Part shown: positions 46,219-57,384 of the stretch, piece by piece
How positions within the stretch are numbered: position 1 is the stretch's first letter
How the letters are laid out: each line of letters starts with the position of its first letter
NCBI GenBank assembly: GCA_002104945.1
Contig: MCFH01000061.1
Location: 186,001 to 250,000, forward strand
Length of the DNA stretch: 64,000 nucleotides
DNA from: Piromyces finnis
Lineage: Eukaryota > Neocallimastigomycota > Neocallimastigomycetes > Neocallimastigales > Neocallimastigaceae
Direction of reading: 5' to 3'
Notes under the pieces: model-generated
Told to the model about the DNA's origin: nothing
What the model saw: only the letters and a program-made list of their open reading frames with translations
Database searches by the model: none
Made by a program: the position numbers and the translations under genes

Positions 46219-46548
46219 TTCTAACAGAAACTTTATTTTTAATTTATTTTAATTTTATTTTTAATTTTATTCTTAAAAAAAAAAAAAAAAAAAAAAAAAA
46301 TTTAAACTTACTATAAGCATGTATTTAATATCAAATGTATAATATGAAAAAAAAAAAATTTTAAACTTACTATAAGCATGTATTTAATATCAAATGTATA
46401 ATATGAAAAAAAAAAATTTATTTTTATTGTAATTCAATTAGTATAGTTTAATTATATAGTAGTTATATAGTTTAAAAAAAAAATTATTTAATAAAACATA
46501 AAATGAATCCAAAGATTCGTCTGGTATCCGAATCCTGGAGGAGGACCA
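46219..46548 (+). other. 3' non-coding region and polypurine tract of D
   Basis: Holds an A run, then two tandem copies with a 59-bp period (starting at 46302 and 46361) of a segment beginning TTAAACTTACTATAAGC. It ends with GGAGGAGGACCA (46537-46548) as the likely polypurine tract. Confidence 0.8.
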
Positions 46549-47077
46549 TGTAACGAATCTATTAGAAATTTAATATTGTCTTAATGGTTAGTATTTAATA
46601 TTTAAGACATCAATATAGATCACTCGGGTTCGACTCACACCCTGATCTAAATTTTATTTTAAATTATTTATTTAACAATTTAATTTACGACTTATAGAAA
46701 CTTATAGAACTTATTCGAAAAAAGAATAAGTTCGAATATTCGAAAAATTAAATATTTATTGTATTTTTATCACGGGATTCATTTTATGTAATTTTTAATT
46801 AATTTAAAGAATAATTTCGAAAGAAAATTGAATTTTTTATTTAGCCACTTCAGATTTAGAAAAAGTATAAATAGAAGTGGTTTGAATAAAAAAATTAAAT
46901 AGTGTGTTTTTATTAACTTGTAACTTTAATTTTTAAAAATAAAAATAATTAATAATAAAACAATTTTCTAATAAAATTAAACAAATTATATCAACCTATA
47001 GGGAAATAAATAATATTTTTCTATATAAATTTTATTAATTCATATATTAGTAAATTTTTATATAGATACACGTTACA
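46549..47077 (+). repeat. 3' LTR of element D
   Basis: 529 bp, TGTAACG...CGTTACA, with perfect 7-bp inverted ends. It is followed by the target duplication ATTAT (47078-47082). Confidence 0.95.
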
Positions 47078-47082
47078 ATTAT

Positions 47083-47464
47083 TTAGACATATTAAAATCA
47101 AAATTTCATCTATTTTCAAAGTTTAAAGAAAGATAAATCCACATTAAATATTTATATACAAAATAATACGACAATTATATTATAAAAATATATAAAAACA
47201 CAAAAACATTTACACTACGACATTCAACAAAATTTCACTTTATTTTTTATTTTTCTTTGAAAAAAAAATTTTTATTAATAAAAATTTTCAAATTTTTCAT
47301 CATTTTTTTTATAAACCTAATTTTATATTATTTTTAATTTATATAGAAAAAAAAATTAATTTTTAAATATTTAATATGAAAATATCAAAAAATTCATATA
47401 TTTATTATTATTTATGAATATTTTTATCAGCTACCACTAAGTTGTATCTTAGGGGAGGAAATCT
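47083..47464 (+). other. 3' part of element H: ORF tail, UTR, stem-loop, polypurine tract
   Basis: The unknown H ORF ends at 47134-47136. The following UTR resembles 1-87 (minus). Stem CTAAG/CTTAG (47437-47452) and GGGGAGGAAATC lie just before the 3' LTR. Confidence 0.75.
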
Positions 47465-48052
47465 TGATAAATAATAATTATAAATATATTATAAATTTGA
47501 TATTTGTAGAAAATATTATTATAAAAATAATTATTAAATAATTTTATATAGTTTAGCATAAAAATATAATTTACATAAAATCAAATATTTTATAAACTTG
47601 ACATATTTGATTGGTTTAAATTATAAAAATAATTTTTAATATAAAGAATAATAATAATTTTTAGTAGAAAATAAGAAGACTTAACATATTAATAATAAGT
47701 TAAATTTTAATAATAGTTAATATGGTTAATTGAATAATACATAATAATAATTAAAAGACAAAAATAAGTTTTTAAATAATAAATAAAAGAAAATATAAAA
47801 ACGAAATTAAACTTGTCTAGTTTGTAATTATTGTGTTGAAAATAAATAATATTTTATAGAATAAATCTGGTGTTATTATTCTATATAAATATTATTAAAT
47901 AATAAAACTATAAATATTATAAAATAAATTAAAATAAATAATAAAACAAGTAGATATTGTTAAAGCTCGTACAATAGCTGTCGAGATAAAACAATATAAG
48001 GTAACGAATAAGTAGTTTAAAAAGTTGTAGAATAACTACCATTCCGTTATCA
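47465..48052 (+). repeat. 3' LTR of element H
   Basis: 588 bp, TGATAAATAATAATTA...CCGTTATCA. It matches the truncated 5' LTR at 22925-23499. Confidence 0.9.
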
Positions 48053-48055
48053 TAT

Positions 48056-48870
48056 TGATAAATAATGAAATTAATAAATATAAAATTATTATTAAACCTG
48101 ATTTTTAAGTTAACCCTAAAAGTAACTTAGAATAAGTTATAGTTTAATTAATTACTTTACCAAAATTCTAAAATAAAATTAATCCTAAACACTGCATATA
48201 TTCTAATTATTGAAAGAAAATAATAAACTTTAATTAATCGAGATCAAAATATATAACTTTTGTTAAATTAATTGTTAAATTAAATATTTAATAACTTCGT
48301 TAGTAAATTACACTTTAAAAGTAAACAAATATAATAATTCCTGTTATAAAATAATATAATTATACACTTTTATTAAAATATTAAAAAATAATTATTACTT
48401 TAATTAATTGTAAAATAAACAACTTTTTATATTCTTTAACTTTTAATTATTTCTTTTATTGTTATTTTTAATTACTTTTATTACTTTTATTGTAAATAGT
48501 TATTAATTTTATTATTTTAATGTAAATAGTTTAAAATTAAAAGAAAATATAAATACATGTAAATATTCTTATTTTAACCATTATTATTATTATTAAGAAA
48601 GAAATATTATATAGTTAAGTTAATATTTTTATAATTTTAATAATCACTTTTATAATTAAATAAATAAAATTTTATATAATTAAATATTAGAAAAACGAGT
48701 GTTTCTAATAAAACAATTTAGTGTTTTTAATAAAACAATTTTATTAATCTTTATAAAAACAATTTTAAATTCTAATTCATATAACTTATATAGTTATAAC
48801 TTAAGATATAATATAATAATCACTTTTTGAAGTAAAATTCAAAATTAAGATTATTATCAAATTATATCAA
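48056..48870. repeat. Probable solo LTR (family I)
   Basis: 815 bp bounded by TGATAAATAATG and AATTATATCA. It starts 3 bp after the H LTR and ends 5 bp before the next LTR. No ORF and no second copy. The boundaries are inferred from TG/CA ends and context only. Confidence 0.5.
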
Positions 48871-48875
48871 TTGTT

Positions 48876-49939
48876 GATACGCTACTCACATAAAAACGTA
48901 ATAAAAACTAGCCGAATAAACGCGACTTAACCCATAGTGACTTATAATAAAAATAAAAGATAATAACCCTTAAAAATGAATAAATAATAATTTTATGAAA
49001 ATATAACCCTTTCTTTTAAATAAATAATATCTCTTTATTAAATAATAAATTCTGAATAAAAACGACTTAATAGAGATAATAATAAAATAAATTATTAAAT
49101 AAAATAAAACGACTCAATCCAAAAATGTATTAAAATAATAAAATAATAATAAGTAAATAAAAATGAATAAATAAACTAAAAAAATAAAATGGTATACATT
49201 AAATTATTAATTCTAGTGTTTTATCCAAGTGTTCTTTAGAAATTCTTTCAAACTTATATATATAAATTAACAAATAAATAATTGAGTAATTATTACTAAA
49301 AGTGATTAATTTAAAACCTGGAAATAGAACAATAATAACAATTTTAAAGATAAAATACAGAACACTTTTATGTTTCTGTATAAAATGTGTTTATAATAAT
49401 TGATACTTTTAATATTTGATTTTATTTTAATTTTATTTTAATTTTATTTTAAATTTAGATTTTAATTATTTTATTCAAGGTATTATACACTTAATGATAG
49501 TTAAAGATAATTTATAATAGTTTTTCTAAATTTAAATATTTTGAATAAGAGAATCAAATAAGCAATATTCTATAATATTTTATGATATTAAGACATAATT
49601 TTAATTTATTCTTTAATTTAAATAAATAATCACAATAGTAATAATATTTAATAGTTAAAAATAATAATACATGTAATAAATGAAAAATGTATAAAAAGAA
49701 GATAAAATTCTTCTTTATAAAAATCAGACAATAAATAGACAATAAATAAATTATAAATATAATAAAGAGATAATTTAAACATAATAAAAAGAGTTTATTT
49801 TCGAGTTTTTGAGTGATTTATTTGTTAATTATAAAACATATTTTATTTTATTTTAAATTTATTGTTTCATCATAAATATTAGAATTTATTATTTATTAAA
49901 AATATTATATTATTCAAAAATATATCGGTCAACGCATCA
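48876..49939. repeat. Probable solo LTR (family G)
   Basis: 1064 bp. Its first 50 bp match 21110 onward (TGATACGCTACTC). It ends CAACGCATCA, like the TTGCATCA end of element 2. The small minus-strand ORF at 49554-49742 inside it is not credible. Confidence 0.6.
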
Positions 49940-49943
49940 TTTT

Positions 49944-49989
49944 TGATAAATAATAATTATAAATATATTATAAATTTGATATTTGTAGA
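49944..49989 (+). repeat. First 46 bp of an H LTR
   Basis: Identical to the start of the H 3' LTR (47465-47510). It then breaks into unrelated sequence at TGTTTGTCAAG. The H 5' LTR at 22925 lacks exactly this part. Confidence 0.85.
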
Positions 49990-51625
49990 ATGTTTGTCAA
50001 GAGTATGAGTGGATTTAGAGTTATAATTAAGTCTACTAGGTTAGGATAGGCTTAATTATATAGTAAATAATAAATTTTTATAAATAAAAGAATAATAGAT
50101 ATAGTTTTTTTTAAGAATTATTTTATTTAATTTTTATAATATAAATAAATGATAATTATCAATTTTAATTTTTGAATTTACTATATAAAAATGAGTATAA
50201 TAATCTCACAAAGAACTTCTTAGAGTTGTTCTTTGTTCAACTTATTTATACTTTCATTTTTAATAATATTGATATTAATAAAGTATAATAATAATATTTT
50301 TAAGTTATACATGTATAATAATATAAATATAAATATTAATAAAATATAATAATAATAATAATAATATAATTTTCTTTAAATATCGATATTAATAAGTTGT
50401 TAAAAATAATATTAATATTTAATATTGGAAAGGGTTAAGGATCATAAAAATTTAATTTTCAATAAATTAACCTTTGAGTAAAAAATACATTATATGAAAC
50501 TAGTGATAACTTCTGAATCTCGTGTCCTTCAAATTAACTTTGTTAGAAAGTACTAGTTGAAATCTATATTCTCACAAATATTCAGCTAATTTAGACTATT
50601 AGTTCTTCTAGTTCTTGAGATATGGCTATTTAAAGATTTAAAGATCAGTGATCAATATTTATTTATATAATTAAAGTTAATATTCAAGTCATCCAACTTT
50701 CTATAAATAATTCAATTTAAAAAATTCTCCATTAATATTAAATAAGATTAGATAATAAATATTCTTAAAATTCAAACCTAATTAATTATAAAAATTAATT
50801 AATAACTTCAATCATAAGCAAACCAAAAAACCTTTTTGATTAAAAATCATTAGTTATAATAATAATTAATTAATTAATTAATTAATTAATTAATATATAA
50901 TTAGTATCAGCAATTTCTGTTCTCAATTTATAATATTAAATATTTACAATTTAACATGTTTAAAACAATACTTTTTATTTGAAAGTAATTTAAAGGATTA
51001 ATATTAAGATCTATCATATGAATTCATATTATTAATATCATCAATTATTAATATTTTAATTTAAAATTATTCTATCTTTATTATTAATATTAATATCAAT
51101 GTAATTTTATTAATTGTAAGAAAAAGTATTTAAACAAAGAATTAAAATCATTTTTGAAAAATTCTTTGTAAGATTATTTTAATTATTAAATATAATCTAT
51201 AATATAACTTAATAAATATTATTTTAATAAACAAATCATTAATAAATAAAATTTATAAATAAGCATATTAAATAAAAAAGCTTTATTTCAATTATAAAAT
51301 TATTTAATTATATTTTTAATTATATTTTTGTATTATTTAAATTTAATAATCGTCTTAAAGAAGCTTTACAGTAAATAATTTAATATTTTAATTATTAAAA
51401 AAACATTCTGATCAAGTTATTTATCTCCTCAAAGCCTACTTTATATTTTAAATAACTTAAAATTTATTATACTCTAATTAATTACTTTACAAAAATTATA
51501 AGATAATAATTACATATTTTAGTATTTACTATATTTTATTTAGTCTAAATATTAATTATAAGAGAAAAGAATAATTCTTTGTTTATTTTATTATTTCAGA
51601 TAAATTATATTATAAAAATAATAAA
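49990..51625. repeat. Decayed LTR-like DNA
   Basis: No coding sequence. It contains the GTTAGAAAG module (50542-50550) and an ATTA repeat (about 50864-50892). At about 51510-51605 a segment resembles the element 2 LTR (TAGTATTTACTATATTTTAT..., TTATTATTTCAGA). Likely several old LTR remnants. Confidence 0.5.
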
Positions 51626-52202
51626 GAAAAATTAAATAGGAAGATATAAAAAAAAGAATTTTTGTAAATAATATTAAGGAGGAAGAAAAAATGATAATTT
51701 ATAGGTGATAATATAAATGAATAAATAATATTATTGTTAGATTTAGAAGAGGAATTAACAATGAATATTAGTTTATTATCTACAGATTATACTTATAAAT
51801 AGTAATGGTAATAGTATAAATTATAATTAAAATAAATAATAATAAAATAATAGTAAATAATAAATAATTCATCTAGAAATATTTTTTTGTAATTGTTGTA
51901 GTATCCCATTAAAAAAATAAGAAGGTATTTTGTATAAAATCTGTACTAAATTTTCTCTAACTACCAGTGTTAAAAACATATTATTTAATATCAATGGGTT
52001 AGGTGTATCATGCTAGTGAAATCTACAATTTCAATATCAATCAATTAAAATTGTAATAATTATTTTAAAAACACTGAAATTTAAACAATAATATTATTTT
52101 ATCATCTATATTATCACCTATTAATTATTTTTTTATTTTTTTTCCTCCTCCTTAGTACTATTTACAAAAATTCTTTTTTTATATCTTTCTATTTAATTTT
52201 TC
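51626..52202. repeat. Long imperfect inverted repeat
   Basis: Arms 51626-51738 and 52084-52202 are reverse complements with few mismatches, from GAAAAATTAAATAG... to ...AATAATATTATTGTT. About 345 bp lie between them. No ORF. It could form a long hairpin or be a degenerate foldback element. It marks the border between retroelement DNA and host genes. Confidence 0.8.
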
Positions 52203-52766
52203 TATTTTATTTGAGAATATAAATAATTAAATGCCTTTATTTTATTTTTTAAAAATAAATTCTTCATTGATAATTTCAAAATTATATAATGATAATATAT
52301 TAAAATTTTTATTTATTTATTTTTTTATAATATTTTTTAAAATCTGGTTTTTTTTTAAGTCCATTTAAAAATTAATTATTAATTTATAATGGATATTGTT
52401 ATTTATTTTGTTTTTCAAAAAAAAGTAATATAATAGTTTATATATTCTAAAATAAATATTAATTCTTTTTTAATTGTTAAAGTACATTTTATTTTTTTAC
52501 TTTTTTTTTAATTACCAATATTATTATTATTATTTTAGTTATTTTTCCTTAGCCATATATAATACAACAATGCATATATATATACAATAATAAGATATTG
52601 ATATAATTATTTATATATATCTAATTACTGAATTCTTTTCATTTATGTTTATTTAGTTTTTGTATTTGTAAATATAAGTCTTTTAATATATTTAAATAAT
52701 AAATTAATACTATTTATATTAATATAAATAACAATAAAAAAACGATGAGGAATAGTTGTATGAAAT
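52203..52766. other. Intergenic, 3' of the GH5 gene
   Basis: AT-rich with T runs. No ORF or RNA gene recognised. It should contain the GH5 polyadenylation region. Confidence 0.5.
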
Positions 52767-54128
52767 TTAACAGGAATTCTTAATACTACACCAGTTATCA
52801 TATAGAACACCCCAACGATTACCATCTTCTTCAGTTAAGAAAACGTCGCAAGTTGGGCAACATGGATAATCTGGATAACCTAAACATGAATCTTTAGTGT
52901 TTTTTGAATGAGAGCAAGAAGATGGTATACCACACCATTCACCATTTTCAGAACCCCATTCGGATCCATCATTAAGAATGACAGTACAAGTATATTTACA
53001 ACATGGGTAATTTGGTTCAGACCAACATTCATTACTATTATTTTGTTTTAAAGCACTAGAAAGTTGTTTAAATAATTCGCCAATTGCAGGATTCTTGAAA
53101 ACTAATTTTTCACGATCAAAGTATTGTCCAGCATCCCAAAGACATGGAACCATACCAAAGGAGGAAGTAGTTTTAGCAACAGTTTTCAACCATCTAATAA
53201 CACTAGCTGGTTCCTTATTAGTTATAGCAGTACCATATTCACCAACAATTATTGGAATACCTTTATCAATAAAGTTCTTTTTTATTTTTTTAAGTTCATC
53301 AACAAGGTAATTAATTTCTTTTTCTGTACCCCAAGAGTATGCAGCTTTTCCCCAATCAGCATCTTCTTCAAGAATGGTAAATGTAGATGGACCGTAGTAA
53401 TGAACAGAAATCATTACTCTATCATCTTTTGGAATAACATATAATTCATCACTAGTTAAATCAAGACTAGTGCAATAACCAGCTAAAAGTAAGTGTCTTT
53501 TCGCATTATTTTCGCTAGAATTACGGAAAATATCAACAAATTCTTGGTTAATATTATTCAAAAGGTTAAAAGCCTTTTTCTTATCCCCTTGATTACTCCA
53601 TTGATTCCATATTTCATCCCAACAACCTTCTTCATTTAAAGATTCGAAAACCAAATGTTCATCATAATCTTTAAAATATTGAGATATTTGACCCCAAATA
53701 CTTGTATATTTTTTGAAAGCTTCTTTTTCATTAGTAGCGAATTTTGTAAACCATCCCATATCCCAATGAATGTTAACAATAGCGTACATATCATTATTAA
53801 CAATATAATCAACAACTTCTTTAACCCTAGAAAGTAATAATGGATTGATAATATAATTATCCAACATAAGATTACTCCAAGCAACTGGAACACGGACAGT
53901 ATTAAATCCATAACTTTTAACACCCTTTATTATTTCCTCAGTGGTAACTGGATTACCCCATGCTGTTTCATATTGTTTAACAGTACTACCATTAATCCAA
54001 TCACCACAAGCTTCTAAAGTATTTCCTAAATTCCATCCAAATCCCATTTCTTTAATTACTTCTTGAGTAGTTAAAGAAAAGGTTGCACAGGTATAACTCA
54101 AAAGGAGAAGAATATAATTTAGTTTCAT
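52767..54128 (-). CDS. Secreted GH5 endoglucanase with two fungal dockerins
   Basis: 453 residues from the ATG at 54128. An in-frame ATG at 54209 would add 27 residues ahead of the signal peptide and is unlikely. A signal peptide (MKLNYILLLLSYTCATFS) is followed by a GH5 domain (about 20-365): FGWNLGNTLEACGDW near the start, VNIHWDMGW, acid/base Glu166 in ESLNEE, HYYGP, and nucleophile Glu297 in IIVGEYGT. Two CBM10-type dockerins follow, C368-C405 and C415-C453, with the CC, W-G and W-C patterns. It should cut beta-1,4-glucan chains while docked on a cellulosome scaffold. It is divergent from the esterase gene across a 2.4-kb spacer. No intron is evident. The GH5 subfamily is not certain; GH5_4 fits. 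Confidence 0.95.
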   Translation of the reverse strand: MKLNYILLLLSYTCATFSLTTQEVIKEMGFGWNLGNTLEACGDWINGSTVKQYETAWGNPVTTEEIIKGVKSYGFNTVRVPVAWSNLMLDNYIINPLLLSRVKEVVDYIVNNDMYAIVNIHWDMGWFTKFATNEKEAFKKYTSIWGQISQYFKDYDEHLVFESLNEEGCWDEIWNQWSNQGDKKKAFNLLNNINQEFVDIFRNSSENNAKRHLLLAGYCTSLDLTSDELYVIPKDDRVMISVHYYGPSTFTILEEDADWGKAAYSWGTEKEINYLVDELKKIKKNFIDKGIPIIVGEYGTAITNKEPASVIRWLKTVAKTTSSFGMVPCLWDAGQYFDREKLVFKNPAIGELFKQLSSALKQNNSNECWSEPNYPCCKYTCTVILNDGSEWGSENGEWCGIPSSCSHSKNTKDSCLGYPDYPCCPTCDVFLTEEDGNRWGVLYDNWCSIKNSC

Positions 54129-56479
54129 TTTTTTTATTGTTATATTTTGCTTTACTATTTCCCAGAAATTTAAAACAAAAATATTTATTTTAAACGAAAA
54201 AATTATCATGAATAATTTTACTTTTTATATTTTATTTCAATTTATGTAGACCAAAAATGTTTCCTTTTTTTTTTATACATATTTAATTTTTACGTATGTT
54301 TTTTTTATTTTCTTTATTTGAATGATAAAAATATAAAAAAAATGAATCATTATTAATTCTATTTATTATTAGTATTCATTTATTTTTTAAGTTGATGATC
54401 ATCATAATTTTAAATTAATTCTTTAAATGATAATTCAAAAAATGCATTGAATTAACTTTTTTTCTTTTATTTTATAATTTAATAATCCATTATGTGAAAT
54501 AGAATGATTATCTATGTAACTGATGTATTTCTTCTCTCATTTATTAAAATATTTTTTTATTGTAAAAAAAAAAAAAGGTAAATAATTAAATAATTTGTAT
54601 CTTTTACCTTTTTATTTACATTATTTATTAATGATTAGTGATAATTGTTATTAATATGCTCTTTTTTTTTTATTACTATTCCAATAGTAAAAAGTGGGTG
54701 ATAAAAAATGAAATAAAATAAAAATGGATATTTTTTCATAATATTTAAGGTTTATATATTTAATTAAATATAAAAACAATATTTAAAAAAAAAAAAAAAA
54801 GAAATAAAAAAATTTTCATTGTTAACTAAAAATATATATTTTTTTAATTAGTAATGTTACACGAATTAATTTGATTTTTCTTGTTGAAGAAGGGAAATTT
54901 TTAATTTAATTCATATCAACAATAAAATTTTTGAAATGATTAATGAGAATTAGAACAATAAAGTTTATTTCTTTTTAATTAAATATGATTGTTGAGTAAT
55001 GTGTATAATGTGTATATGTTTACTATGTTTACTGACTAATTAAATTAATTACAAATTAATATATCAAGTATCTCTAACTATATTTATTAATTATTATGAT
55101 AATTTATTATTATTAATTATTATCAATTAAAAATTAAAATGTTTTTTTTTATTTAATAAAAGAATCCAATGTAAATGTGATGGTTAATGGGGAACAAATT
55201 ATAATATTTATATTTAATATAATATTTAATGTAGGATGGATGATGGAGGATGACATATTAATAATATTCAATATTTATTTTGTTTTCCATATAATAAATT
55301 ATTATTAATATTTATTTCATTATATATAAATAATTTAGTCATTTATTTACTTATTATGATAAGTTTTTAATTCAAAAAAAAAAAAAAAGTAAAATTATAT
55401 ATATATTTCAATCAATAGTGTGACTATTGACTTAAGTTTTTAAAGTAAAATTTTATATTTCAATGCATTTTTGGGTGCATTCTTTACTTTTTTTTTTTAT
55501 TTTTTAAAAATATTTTCTAAATTCTCATAGCTATTTAATTTAATATTTAAATATAAAGGATTCATTATCTTTAACATATTATATATTTTATGCCGTTAAA
55601 CTTTAAAAAAGATATTTAGTATAAATATATTGCAATTAAATTAATAATATAATTTTTATATTAATAGATAGTATTAAAATAATAATAATAATATTTTATG
55701 AATAGAATTGCCTTTTTAAAAGTCAATAAAAAGGTAATAATTTTAAAATAATACAATGGAAAAGATATTGAATCGGTCAACATTTTTAATAGACATATAA
55801 TGTTTTATACAATGTATTCCAACACCATATTTTTAATAATATATAACTTATATATAAAGTATTTCCATAAAATATATAAAATATATGATTAATATTAAAT
55901 AATTTAATTTTTTAAAAAAAAAAAGATATTAAAAAATCCTTTTTAAAGTGGTTAAGCTAATCTAATTATTTGAAAATAATGTATTCTATTTATTTAATTT
56001 TTCAATCTTCGAAATTTGAATTTCGTAGCATTATTTAATGTATCGTATATTAATTGTTGTACTTTTAATTTTAAATATAATTGTTTTTAAGATAATAAAA
56101 ACTGATTTATATATATAATTATATTATTAATGTCTAAGATTTTTTATTAGTTTTTTTTGATATTTATTTTTTATTTATTATGTAAAATAATATAATATGA
56201 AAAAAATGAATGTAATGTATTATTAATTATGACATAATAAATGGTCAATCTTTTTAAGCGGAAATTCAAATCCATTCTTTCCGATTTAACTATAATTTTA
56301 ATTTGGATTATTAATATTTTAATTAAATTTTATTTTTAAAAATTAATATATATATAAGCTTTTCATTTATTCTTTTCATTCTTTATTTTTGAATTTTTAT
56401 ATTATTAAAATAAAAGTAATATATTATGTTAATTGAAATTTAAAATTTACAAATAATTAAAAAGTTTCTTTTTTTATAA

Positions 56480-56529
<50 letters not shown>
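54129..56529. other. Divergent intergenic region, GH5 and esterase promoters
   Basis: 2.4 kb of very AT-rich DNA with A and T runs. No ORF, RNA gene or mobile element is seen. It must hold both promoters. It ends in a TAA-type AAT repeat (56485-56529) that places an in-frame TAA directly before the esterase ATG. Confidence 0.55.
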
Positions 56530-56531
<2 letters not shown>

Positions 56532-57384
56532 GAATGGTTTTCAAATAAAAACTTATTCTTTAGATTATCATGGAACAATATATTCCTATCTTCCGCCTAG
56601 TTTCAATACTACAAATAAAAAATACCCACTGGTCATGGCATTATGTTGCACAACAGGTAACCCACAAGGAGAAGTGATATCGAACGGATGGGATAGAATT
56701 GTAGAAGAAGAAGATATAATAGTAGTATCTCCTACTTATAATAATTATGCAACATATTCCGAAACTAAATATATTAAATCTGTTATAGATGATGCCATTC
56801 AAAGATATCCTATTGATACCGAACGTATATATTCCACTGGATTTTCTAATGGTGGAGCTCTTTCCGTTGCGATGGTAAGCACGTATCCAACTTTATTAGC
56901 AGGAATATCAGCTATGGGATGGATGATTAGTATGAATAAAAATAATCATTTTGATGATAAAATTCCATTTTTATTAATTCAAGGTACAAAGGAATACACC
57001 CAAAAAACAGAATCTGGAGATATGGCTATTATGGATGATGAAATAGCAGCATTAGATGATCTTTTTACCTATAATAATATGAAAGAAAAGGATATCAAAC
57101 CAGACTATAAAAGAGTTCCTTTTTGGGGATATGAACCTGATAAAAAGGAAATAAAATATATTGATCATAAAGATTATGAATGGGATGGAAAATTTATAAA
57201 AAATAAAACTAATGTTAAATGGGAAATAAATTATTTTTATGCTGATAATTTTAAAAGACCTTTTGCAGAACTTATACTAGTAAATGAATCTAAGCATACT
57301 CCACATGATTGTAATGCTCGGTTTGCCTGGAATTTCTTTAGTGGATTTAAACGAACCAAAGAAGGAAAATTAATTGAAGAATAA
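56530..57384 (+). CDS. Esterase of the CE1/PHB-depolymerase-like fold
   Basis: 284 residues, an alpha/beta-hydrolase. It begins with KTYSLDYHGTIYSYLPPSFN and a YPLVMALCCTTGNP strand-turn forming the oxyanion region. The nucleophile elbow is GFSNGG with Ser106. A DDKIPFLLIQGTKE strand follows, and the catalytic His is probably His256 in NESKHTPHD; the acid residue is not certain. The family includes feruloyl and acetylxylan esterases and poly-hydroxyalkanoate depolymerases. No signal peptide or dockerin is visible, unlike typical cellulosomal esterases, so it may act inside the cell on short oligomers. TAA codons sit directly upstream of the ATG, so a longer N-terminus is excluded unless a splice joins it. 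The substrate is unknown. Confidence 0.85.

Larger units (their letters stand above)
26400..47077 (+). mobile_element. Chromovirus-type Ty3/gypsy element D, split by nested insertions
   Basis: The D 5' LTR starts at 26400 (TGTAACGAAT). It is cut after 10 bp by B and C and resumes at about 41142, ending at 41635. The internal region is 41636-46548 and the 3' LTR is 46549-47077. Perfect target duplications ATTAT flank it. It has a self-priming PBS, one gag-pol frame of about 1411 codons with a C-terminal chromodomain, and a polypurine tract. One nonsense codon (44104-44106) is the only coding lesion seen. D belongs to the chromovirus clade by the chromodomain. Confidence 0.93.
22925..48052 (+). 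mobile_element. Gypsy-type element H, defective, hosting a 20.7-kb nest
   Basis: The host element of the nest. It has a truncated 5' LTR (22925-23499), a PBS, a frame-broken gag, a frameshift signal, a protease region, an unknown ORF (25749-26399 continuing at 47083-47136), a 3' region and a complete 3' LTR (47465-48052). Its own length without the insert is about 4.5 kb. RT, RNase H and integrase are absent, so it depended on another element. Chromovirus D entered its unknown ORF, as shown by ATTAT on both sides (26395-26399 and 47078-47082). Confidence 0.85.

Noticed and set aside
49554-49742. Small hydrophobic minus-strand ORF
   Set aside because: Low-complexity AT DNA inside a probable solo LTR, without conserved features.
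53095-53444. Plus-strand ORFs over the GH5 gene
   Set aside because: Antisense shadows of the GH5 coding sequence.
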